Shown in pieces: positions 1-6,713 of a DNA stretch of 64,000 nt (within the stretch, counting starts at the first letter, position 1; the number at the start of each line of letters is the position of its first letter). The stretch is from Neolewinella agarilytica (GTDB lineage: Bacteria; Bacteroidota; Bacteroidia; Chitinophagales; Saprospiraceae). Both the position numbers and the translations under genes were made by a program. The stretch covers positions 1-64,000 of the forward strand of contig NZ_FOFB01000025.1 of the NCBI RefSeq assembly GCF_900110645.1, in the 5' to 3' direction. The notes under the pieces are model-generated. The model did no database searches. It worked only from the letters and a program-made list of their open reading frames with translations, and was not told where the DNA came from.

Positions 1-297
1 GTGCATTTTCCGTAGCGGAGCGAAGGATAAAATGTTCCTTTCCCTTCGGGGCTGCTTCGCGGTGAGGGTCCGGCTTCGAGTATGCGTTAGCCCTGTGGGG
101 GGGGCTTCCCGGAAGAAGGCAACTATACACTACTTAATTCTCATGACACTAATCACCCCCAAACTTCGAGTCGGCACTAGGCCTTCAAAACACAGATACC
201 TTCCCTCGACTACCACCTCCCCTCTGGGTGCAGGAATTTTGAGATATGTGGCTAATCCTGCTACCCCTCTATGAGATTTCCGATACCTTCTCCTAGC
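1..297. other. Intergenic region, no credible gene
   Basis: No convincing gene is visible; the 80-codon frame at 32-274 runs through a dispersed repeat. The stretch holds copy A of an 89-bp repeat (6-94), a G run (99-106), and a box at about 160-176 (AAACTTCGAGTCGGCA) that recurs at 1996-2011. It lies downstream of the lipoprotein gene that ends at 298, and may be upstream of a gene beyond the left edge. Confidence 0.6.
6..94 (+). repeat. 89-bp dispersed repeat, copy A
   Basis: This block matches 54473-54561 over its whole 89-bp length without gaps and with roughly ten substitutions. It begins TTTTCCG-AGCGGAGCGA, contains TAAAATGTTCCTTTCCCTT and GGGGCTGCT-CGCGGT, and ends GAGTATGCGTTAGCCCT. 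Equal length and even divergence in non-coding DNA point to a dispersed element; it shows no coding sense. Confidence 0.85.
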
Positions 298-1476
298 CTA
301 CAGCTTAATCAGGTAAAGCGTTTTGGGACCAACATCATTGTAGGCCTCGTCGAGCCCCTTTAACTCTTCTAACCACTCCTTGGATACTTCAGTAGCGTCT
401 GGGTCAATTTTGGCAAAATGCTTTACCTGGTAATCAGGAACAATCCGGAGAAAATGACCGTCATGGTACATTTGGGGTGGCTCAATAGTTAATTGATTAT
501 ACTTTAGGTATCTATGGTTCACCACCATTTCATTTGATTTTCTATCTATTAATCCAAAGTAATCTTTATGCCCAACTTTATAACGGAAAGCCAACCGTAA
601 GCTATCTGCAGCAAGACTCATCAGTTGAGGCACGCTTTCTTCTCGCATATATTTTAATTTATTCCGGATACTTTCTTTTTTCATAACCTCTTCCGATCTA
701 ATTGTTCCTTCAAATTTTATGGAAAATTCCGGACGCACCTCAGGCAAATTAACGCTATAAATGGTATCCCGGAAAGGTGCATGGTAGTACAGTGATTCAT
801 TTAGTAGACTAAACTCCTGAACCCCGCCTATAAGCAAATGTTCAGGCGCATAAGGAAGCGAGGTAATAAACGAATTTTCGACCTGCCCTTTAACAGTCCA
901 TATTAATTGTTTGGAACGATCCAATACATGTGTATTCAGGCGGCCTTGGCAAGAATAAACTACTTCATCAGGAGCTACGAAAGCCATTCGATTAAAGTTA
1001 AAAACTGGTTTAGGCTCAACGTCAACAAACTTTCCCTCTTGATTATAAGTATAAATTTTTTCGATACTCTGCACAATTAAAGTATTGTCAAAATAGTTAT
1101 AATAGACTGCTCTTACATCATTAAAAACTCTAAAATCTGTAGGATCAGCGGTCAATTGCCAAATAATATCTCCTTCCATACTAACACTAGAAATGATGCT
1201 GAAAATTTTGTCTACCAATATGACATTCTGACTTGCATCAAGCATAAAACTAGAAACATTCCCAACTTTTTCCGCAGTTTCTCTAGTTAGATTAATCGTG
1301 ACTATATTTCTAAACAACTCTGACGCATTAAAAACAACCTTATCGTTTCCTTTAGTTACTTTATAGTCCTTAAAATCAAAGGAATACTTTTGGGTACCCC
1401 CTCCCCCACTCTCACAAGAGGCAGCTAACGCCACTAACAGGGTAAAAAACATAAAAGCACTCCAGCATAGTCTCAT
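298..1476 (-). CDS. Secreted lipoprotein, 6-bladed beta-propeller-like
   Basis: The product has 392 residues from the chosen ATG at 1476. That start gives a clean lipoprotein signal (MRLCWSAFMFF, then a lipobox LAASC), whereas the longer frame adds 27 polar residues that overlap an upstream hairpin. After a Gly-rich linker the chain shows repeating beta-strand patterns and resembles the 6-bladed beta-propeller (BF3164-like) lipoproteins of Bacteroidota, which are surface proteins of unknown role. The family call rests on pattern only. The gene is clearly AT-richer than the RND and nuclease genes nearby. It lies downstream of a small secreted peptide gene, with a perfect hairpin between them, an arrangement reminiscent of NVEALA peptide/BF3164 pairs in Bacteroides. 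Confidence 0.6.
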   Translation of the reverse strand: MRLCWSAFMFFTLLVALAASCESGGGGTQKYSFDFKDYKVTKGNDKVVFNASELFRNIVTINLTRETAEKVGNVSSFMLDASQNVILVDKIFSIISSVSMEGDIIWQLTADPTDFRVFNDVRAVYYNYFDNTLIVQSIEKIYTYNQEGKFVDVEPKPVFNFNRMAFVAPDEVVYSCQGRLNTHVLDRSKQLIWTVKGQVENSFITSLPYAPEHLLIGGVQEFSLLNESLYYHAPFRDTIYSVNLPEVRPEFSIKFEGTIRSEEVMKKESIRNKLKYMREESVPQLMSLAADSLRLAFRYKVGHKDYFGLIDRKSNEMVVNHRYLKYNQLTIEPPQMYHDGHFLRIVPDYQVKHFAKIDPDATEVSKEWLEELKGLDEAYNDVGPKTLYLIKL

Positions 1477-1494
1477 CTTAGTATATTTAATTAT

Positions 1495-1543
1495 AAGCCG
1501 ACAAGACAATGAATAATTTATTAAAATCATGTCTTGTCGGCTT
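1495..1543 (-). terminator. Perfect 14-bp hairpin between peptide and lipoprotein genes
   Basis: The arms 1495-1508 (AAGCCGACAAGACA) and 1530-1543 (TGTCTTGTCGGCTT) are perfectly complementary around a 21-nt AT-rich loop. It lies after the peptide stop (1603) and 19 nt before the lipoprotein ATG (1476). There is only a weak T-rich tail on the minus strand, so it may be a leaky terminator/attenuator or a processing site rather than a full stop. Confidence 0.6.
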
Positions 1544-1602
1544 TCCTTTATCATCAAAATCAGTAAGAATTATGTCAACTATAGATTCAACTTAACTAAT
1601 GC

Positions 1603-1872
1603 TTAGCATCCTCGAAGCGGGCCTCCAAGTTCGATCTGAGTCCCATCACAGTTGACTAGCGTGCAACTGGACTCTCCTCCAATTGACGAGTCGCAGGTGA
1701 TGCGTTCAGAAGTTTCTGTTGCGTCACAGTATTCCATAAAGGAAATATATCCACAATCAGCACCACCACCTCCAATGCCACCCCCACCAGGCCCAGCAGC
1801 ATTAGCCATTGGCATCATACAAAACATGACCATGCCCAAGATGGTCGTTAATCTAAGAACTAAAGTTTTCAT
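1603..1872 (-). CDS. Small secreted Gly-rich, six-cysteine peptide
   Basis: The ATG at 1872 gives 89 residues; an in-frame TTG five codons upstream is less likely. A signal peptide (MKTLVLRLTTILGMVMF...) ends at about MANAA. A glycine-rich stretch (GPGGGGIGGGG) follows, and then a region with six cysteines (in ADCGY, EYCD, ITCDS, SSCTL, VNCDG and the C-terminal RGC), enough for three disulfides. I do not recognise the family. Size, export signal, glycine linker and even cysteine count suit a secreted peptide, perhaps a bacteriocin, signal or surface peptide; that is inference. The gene is first in a unit with the lipoprotein at 298-1476 and has a distinctive upstream region at 1932-2000 that is shared with a second peptide gene at 10080-10268. 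Confidence 0.6.
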   Translation of the reverse strand: MKTLVLRLTTILGMVMFCMMPMANAAGPGGGGIGGGGADCGYISFMEYCDATETSERITCDSSIGGESSCTLVNCDGTQIELGGPLRGC

Positions 1873-1931
1873 AAAAAAGGGTTTCAACCTGGTTTTTCCT
1901 TACACAGGTAAAGGCCATCACAAAAAGGCGC

Positions 1932-2000
1932 GATGGAGCCTATTATCGAGGACCAATTTAAGGGAGCATTAATTGCAACTTACCCAAACTTACCCAAACT
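1932..2000 (-). promoter_or_regulatory. Shared upstream region: 18-bp box plus 10-bp direct repeats
   Basis: Two tandem AACTTACCCA units plus a third AACTT start at 1977, 10-bp period. A box at 1932-1949 (GATGGAGCCTATTATCGA on the plus strand) is 60 nt upstream of the peptide ATG. The same two elements, at corresponding spacing, lie upstream of the peptide gene at 10080-10268. The 10-bp period would put protein contacts on one face of the helix. Confidence 0.6.
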
Positions 2001-2097
2001 TCGAGTCGGCATTAAGGTCAAAACCCGAGTTATGCAAATTCAGGCGATAAAATTTAGCTAGGGCCGGGACGCTTTTATAAATCGCACTACTAATTCA

Positions 2098-2196
2098 CCG
2101 CCGGTTAGAACCGGTGCTGTGCTACAAAGCTCTTCGAGCTATTATTAGTGAAGATAGCTCGAAGAGCTTCGTAACCCAGCACCGGCTTCAGCCGGA
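2098..2196. repeat. Triple-hairpin dispersed element, copy 1
   Basis: Central arms 2113-2142 and 2154-2183 pair over 30 bp with three mismatches. Each end carries its own small hairpin: CCGGTTAGAACCGG (2101-2114) and CCGGCTTCAGCCGG (2182-2195). The same design and core sequence (GGTGCTGTG-TAC-AAGCTCT) recur at 27099-27198. It resembles a non-autonomous MITE/REP-type element; no transposase is nearby. Confidence 0.8.
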
Positions 2197-2289
2197 AGCA
2201 GAAGAAGGCATCCGTGTATCTCAACACACACCTAATGTTGTCAATCCTCCCCCAACTCAAAATACCCTAACTTTACCTCGTACTAAAAC

Positions 2290-2364
2290 TGTAATCCACA
2301 ACCTGCACCCTGTAACCTGCAACTCGCAACCTGCAACTCGCAACCTGCAACCTGCCCCCCCCCC
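2290..2364 (+). repeat. Period-14 array and C10 tract at RND start
   Basis: Units of the type AACCTGCAACTCGC repeat imperfectly, and the array ends in a run of ten C (2355-2364) directly before the TTG assigned as RND start. It is one of several simple arrays in this window that touch a gene boundary. Such a tract is prone to length change. Confidence 0.7.
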
Positions 2365-5300
2365 TTGAAACCCTACCCCCTCCTCCTCTCCCTAACCGCT
2401 TTAGCCCTCATCGGCTACTTGCTACTGCCACGGCTCACCGTCCGCTGGCAGCCGGGCACGGGCGAGGCCAACCTGAGCGTCCGCTACGCCTGGGCCGGGG
2501 CAGCGCCGGACGCACTGGAGCAACAGGTGACCGCGCCGCTGGAAGCGGCCTTTGCCCTGGTGCGGGATGTAGAGGAGATCACTTCGGTGAGCCGCGCCGG
2601 GCGCGGCAGCATCAACCTAAAATTACGGCGGGGAGCGGATGGCGACTTTGTCCGTTTCAACGTCGCCAGTCAGATTAGGCGGCTCTATCCGGAGTTACCG
2701 GCGGAGGTGGGCTACCCTACCCTCGATTACGCCTCGGCCGAGAACGAAAAACTCACCGACCTGCCGGTGATGACCTACACCCTCTCCGGCCCCGACCCAC
2801 CCACTGAGCTTTACCGCTACGCCACCGAGCAGCTCGCTCCACGGCTGAGTCTGCTGCGCGGCCTCAACCGACTGGAGGTGACGGGCGGCAACCGCCCGCA
2901 CTGGCGCATCAGTCTGCGGCCGGAGGCGCTGGCGGCCGCCGGGCTGACGCCCGCTGGCATTCAGGGTTACCTACGGCAGTACTTCGAGCGTTCCGGGCTC
3001 GGATTTATGCTGTCCGGAAAGGAAAAACTGTACGCTTATAATGACGTACCGACGGAGACGTCTTCGCTAACCGCCACCGAATGGGCGGCCATTCCGCTGC
3101 CCACCACCGGTGGACGTCAGCTCACCCTTGGCGACTTGGCAAGCATAGATCGCGTACCGCTGCCAGCCCGCGCCTACTACCGCATCAACGGAGAAAACAG
3201 TATCCGACTTCTGGCCTACGCTACCGAAGATGCCAATCGCATTGCCCTCGCAAGGGAACTCAGCACCCGCGTCCGCGCCCTCACTACATCAGCCAGCGAT
3301 CAAATATCAGGCGAGGCAGGCAACGGCATTCTCCCCCCCGGCTACCAGCTCTTCCTCGAAGACGATGCCACCCGTTTCCTGCGCGAAGAACTCGCCAAAA
3401 CCCGCAAAAGAACGGCCCTCAGCATGGGCATCCTGCTGCTGTTCGTCCTCCTGGCGTATCGCAGTTTCCGCCGCCTGGGCGTGGTTTTGTTCAGCCTGGC
3501 CGTTAACCTTGGCCTCGCCTTCCTCTGCTACTGGTTTTTCGGCGTTGAGCTCAATCTCTATGCCTTCGCGGGCATCGCCGTTTCTTTCGGCATCATGGTT
3601 GACAACGTGATCATCGTCATCGACGGCCTGGGTCGAAAGGGCGGGCCGCTGCCTCCCGCCGTCATCGGCGCCACCCTCACCACCCTGGCCGGCCTTTCCG
3701 TCATCTGGTTCCTCTCCGATGAGTTGCGCACCCAACTCTACGAACTCGCCCGCGTAATGGCCATCAATTTATCAACTTCGGTTTTGGTGGCGCTGACGCT
3801 GGTGCCGGCGCTGGTGAAGGAGCAGGGGAAGGGCCAACCTCCAACGAGCGGCAGCCAAATCAAATATCCCAAATCAAATATCGCCTATCGCATATCCTCC
3901 CTCTATCAGCGTCTCCTAACCCTCCTCCTCCGCTTCCGCAAAACCACCCTCCTGCTCGTCATCCTCGCCTTCGGTTTGCCACTCTGGTGGCTGCCCAACC
4001 GGGTTGATGACTGGCCGATCTACAACGAGACCATCGGCTCCGACTTTTACCGCGATCAACTCCGCCCTCACCTCAACAAATACCTTGGCGGATCTTTCCG
4101 TCTCTTCAGCTACTACGTCTACGAAGGCAGCGGCTATCGCCCCGCCGAGGAAACCCGCCTCTACGTCGGCGCGGCCCTGCCCGACGGCGCTACGCTGGAG
4201 CAACTCAATCAGGTTGTCACCCAGGTAGAAGCCTACCTCGGGCGTTTTCCTGACAAGATCGACCGCTTCACGGCCCAAGTATATTCCGGGCAAAATGCCC
4301 GCATCGAAATCACTTTCCCCGATGGCGGGCGGGGTGGATTCCCCTACACGCTGAAGAATCGGCTGACGGCCTACGCCACCAATTTCGGCGGTGTAAAGTG
4401 GAACATCTACGGCGTCGGCCAGGGTTACAGCAACGATGCCAGCGGCCGGCCCGTCAGCTTTAACGTCACCCTGAAAGGCTATAATCAGGCAGGGCTGGAC
4501 GCGCAGTCTGGTCGCCTAGCCAGCCTCCTGCTCAAGCACCCGCGCGTGCAGGAGGTTAACACCGACGCCAACCTCAACTGGTGGGAAAAAGACCGCTACG
4601 AATACCTGCTCCGCTCCCGCCCCGAAGACCTCGCACTGCGCGGCATCGCCCCCAACGAGCTACGGGCCAGCCTGGCCTGGTTCGACCAAAACGCCCAGCC
4701 GGACTTCTACCTGCGCGGCGGTGAGCCCGTCGCCCTCGTTGCCGAAAATGCCGACCGCTACGACCGCTGGCGCCTCGAGAACTGGAGCATCCCCCGCGAT
4801 ACGGGCCAGCTTAATTTCCCGGAGGTCGCCACGCTCGAAAAACGCCTCGCGCCCCAGGCCTTGCACAAGGAAGACCAGCAATACCTCCGCCTTGTCGCCT
4901 TCGAGTACCTGGGTAGTCCCCGCTTCGGCAATAAGCACCTCAATGCCTGCCTGGACACCCTGCGCGCCGAACTTCCCCTCGGCTTCACCGCCGAGCGCCG
5001 GAGTTATTCCCGTGACAAGCAGGCCAAAGAGATGACCGCCCTCATGGGGCTGGCCGTTTTACTGATCTTCTTTATCTGCGCCGTCTTATTTGAGTCACTA
5101 CGGCAGGCATTCAATATCGTCCTGCTCATCCCGATTTCCTGCATCGGTATCTTCCTGACCTTCTACTGGTTCAACGTTCGGCTGGACCAGGGTGGCTACG
5201 TAAGTTTCCTGCTCGTTACCGGCCTGGCGGTAAACGGGCTCATCCTGGTCATCAACGAATACAACTATCTGCGCAAGCAAGCCTCAGCAACTACGCCCGT

Positions 5301-5553
5301 CCAGCTCTATGCCACGGCCATCCGCCACAAGATCACGCCCATTGTTCTAACGGTAATTTCCACCGCCGCTGGCCTCATCCCCTTCCTGCTCGGCGGCCGA
5401 AACGAAGTCTTCTGGCACGCCCTGGCGGCGGGGACTATCGGTGGGTTGGTGTTCTCGGTGATCGTCATTCTCTTCGTTTCGCCGGTCTTTTTCCTGCGGC
5501 GGGAAGTTGTACCGCCGACTTCAGTCGGCGGGAAACAAGAACCAGAAGCTTAG
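2365..5553 (+). CDS. RND-family efflux transporter permease
   Basis: A 1062-residue inner-membrane proton-driven exporter of the AcrB/CusA superfamily. The first TM segment (residues about 4-22) precedes the porter region. A block of TM helices lies near residues 350-490, a second porter half near 540-880, and a last helix block near 890-1040. TM4 reads GIMVDNVIIVID, keeping one of the acidic residues of the proton relay; TM10 reads GLAVNGLILVINEY, with Asn where AcrB has Lys, as in some other family members. No membrane-fusion protein or TolC partner is adjacent, so substrate cannot be inferred. The start is uncertain: only TTG at 2365 precedes TM1, directly after a C10 run, and the frame upstream has no ATG back to a stop at 2284. 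The C-terminal tail (PPTSVGG) is encoded by a hairpin repeat. Confidence 0.9.
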   Translation: MKPYPLLLSLTALALIGYLLLPRLTVRWQPGTGEANLSVRYAWAGAAPDALEQQVTAPLEAAFALVRDVEEITSVSRAGRGSINLKLRRGADGDFVRFNVASQIRRLYPELPAEVGYPTLDYASAENEKLTDLPVMTYTLSGPDPPTELYRYATEQLAPRLSLLRGLNRLEVTGGNRPHWRISLRPEALAAAGLTPAGIQGYLRQYFERSGLGFMLSGKEKLYAYNDVPTETSSLTATEWAAIPLPTTGGRQLTLGDLASIDRVPLPARAYYRINGENSIRLLAYATEDANRIALARELSTRVRALTTSASDQISGEAGNGILPPGYQLFLEDDATRFLREELAKTRKRTALSMGILLLFVLLAYRSFRRLGVVLFSLAVNLGLAFLCYWFFGVELNLYAFAGIAVSFGIMVDNVIIVIDGLGRKGGPLPPAVIGATLTTLAGLSVIWFLSDELRTQLYELARVMAINLSTSVLVALTLVPALVKEQGKGQPPTSGSQIKYPKSNIAYRISSLYQRLLTLLLRFRKTTLLLVILAFGLPLWWLPNRVDDWPIYNETIGSDFYRDQLRPHLNKYLGGSFRLFSYYVYEGSGYRPAEETRLYVGAALPDGATLEQLNQVVTQVEAYLGRFPDKIDRFTAQVYSGQNARIEITFPDGGRGGFPYTLKNRLTAYATNFGGVKWNIYGVGQGYSNDASGRPVSFNVTLKGYNQAGLDAQSGRLASLLLKHPRVQEVNTDANLNWWEKDRYEYLLRSRPEDLALRGIAPNELRASLAWFDQNAQPDFYLRGGEPVALVAENADRYDRWRLENWSIPRDTGQLNFPEVATLEKRLAPQALHKEDQQYLRLVAFEYLGSPRFGNKHLNACLDTLRAELPLGFTAERRSYSRDKQAKEMTALMGLAVLLIFFICAVLFESLRQAFNIVLLIPISCIGIFLTFYWFNVRLDQGGYVSFLLVTGLAVNGLILVINEYNYLRKQASATTPVQLYATAIRHKITPIVLTVISTAAGLIPFLLGGRNEVFWHALAAGTIGGLVFSVIVILFVSPVFFLRREVVPPTSVGGKQEPEA
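5512..5531. repeat. Short hairpin related to triple-hairpin ends
   Basis: CCGCCGAC-TTCA-GTCGGCGG forms a perfect 8-bp stem inside the last codons of the RND gene. It matches the end hairpin of the element at 27099 (CCGACTAAAGTCGG) closely, so it may be a solo end or decayed copy. The following 5554-5691 is non-coding low-complexity CT-rich DNA. Confidence 0.6.
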
Positions 5554-5691
5554 AAGAACATTGGCGGTCGGATCGAAGCTGGCCACGGCTCCGAGCATCT
5601 GGACGGAAAATTTGCCACTACGCTCCAAATTTACCGACCTCCTCCGCCTCTCCCCACCCGGCAACCTGGCACCTGGCACCCCGCACCAGCC

Positions 5692-6630
5692 TCACCGCCT
5701 CCGCAACAATTTCCCCATCCGCCGCCGAAACCGCCCTTCGGCCAGCGGGTCTTCCATCCGGTAAGGAGCCAGACCGATTAAGAAGGTGTTCGGGCCGGAA
5801 AGCAAGGGTGTCGCGCCTTCGGCCCGGCCGAAGCCGGCGACCACCATTCCATCGGGGCTGTCTCTGGCGCCAATCTCTTCGTTACCGAGGTAACTGATGT
5901 GGTCGCCCAGAGTGTCGGGGGTTTTCTGGGCCATGAAAAACACGTAAGGGTTGTGGTCTTCGCCAAAATACAGATACCGGTGCTGGCCGCGCTGAACATC
6001 TCCCTGAAAGTGGTCGTGAATGTCGTAGCTCGGGCCGGTCAGATCAGTGGCCCAGAAGGTGGACCGGGGCAGATATTTCCCACCGGCGGGCCCTTCGTAT
6101 AGAAACCAGTAGTTGACACCTTCGGGAGTCAGCACTACGTCCAGACGGGCATAATTGGCGTAGAAGGTCCAGGTCCAGGCCCAATCTCCGGAGGTGCTTA
6201 CGGTATGAATTTTGTTGCGCCCCGTCACGCGGCTCTCACACTTCTTATGACCGGGATGACCAGCGCCATCATCATCTCCGCCGAAGACCAGGTTCGGCAC
6301 GCCGCGATAAGAGGAAGCAGCCGAGGCGGGGTATTCGCCCCCGGGCTCGTCCTGATACCCCACCCAGTCATTACCCAGTTTATCGAGAATGGAGCTGAAG
6401 CCACCCGCTACGGGATCGTAGAGATAGGTGGCCGTTCGGGTTTTGATGCGAAAATGCGGCCGGCCGAGGTAATTGACGGTTTTGATGCGGCGGGCGGTGG
6501 CAACTTTGTCGTTTTCTACATCAACCGGCATCTCTTCATCTGCACATTCGGCAGGCTCAGTAATCACGGTAGCACCCAAAAAAGGACAAAAGAAGAAGAG
6601 AATGACAAAAAATGTACTCAACAGTTTCAT
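5692..6630 (-). CDS. Secreted protein of unknown function
   Basis: 312 residues from the ATG at 6630, chosen over a TTG two codons upstream because it gives a compact Sec signal (MKLLSTFFVILFFFCPFLGA). The mature part is rich in aromatic residues and Gly/Asp turns (WVGYQDEPGGEYP, FGGDDDGAGH, WAWTWTFYANYARLDV, YFGEDHNPYVFFM) and looks all-beta, as in extracellular carbohydrate-binding or PmoA-like proteins, but I cannot name a family. The C-terminus is unusually basic (RFRRRMGKLLRRR). It converges with the RND gene and ends in the CT-rich spacer, so the basic tail may be an extension into repeat-like DNA. Confidence 0.6.
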   Translation of the reverse strand: MKLLSTFFVILFFFCPFLGATVITEPAECADEEMPVDVENDKVATARRIKTVNYLGRPHFRIKTRTATYLYDPVAGGFSSILDKLGNDWVGYQDEPGGEYPASAASSYRGVPNLVFGGDDDGAGHPGHKKCESRVTGRNKIHTVSTSGDWAWTWTFYANYARLDVVLTPEGVNYWFLYEGPAGGKYLPRSTFWATDLTGPSYDIHDHFQGDVQRGQHRYLYFGEDHNPYVFFMAQKTPDTLGDHISYLGNEEIGARDSPDGMVVAGFGRAEGATPLLSGPNTFLIGLAPYRMEDPLAEGRFRRRMGKLLRRR

Positions 6631-6713
6631 AGGCAAACTTGTGACGCTACAACCCCTAAGCGCCCCTCATGTTTACTATTGAACAAGATAGAAATGGATT
6701 GAGTGAAAACCTT

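Larger units (their letters stand above)
1888..2364. other. Repeat-rich intergenic region
   Basis: The 477 bp between the divergent peptide and RND genes hold the shared regulatory region (1932-2000), a second copy of the AAACTTCGAGTCGGCA box (1996-2011), a ~100-bp triple-hairpin element (2098-2196), and a period-14 array that ends in ten C residues (about 2290-2364). The open frame at 2114-2368 runs through the hairpin element and the array and is not credible as a gene. Confidence 0.7.

Noticed and set aside
32-274. 80-residue frame
   Set aside because: It runs through the 89-bp dispersed repeat and low-complexity DNA, with no protein-like pattern.
2114-2368. 84-residue frame upstream of the RND gene
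   Set aside because: It translates the triple-hairpin element and the period-14 array.
3307-4293. Antisense frames over the RND gene
   Set aside because: Shadow frames opposite a well-supported transporter.
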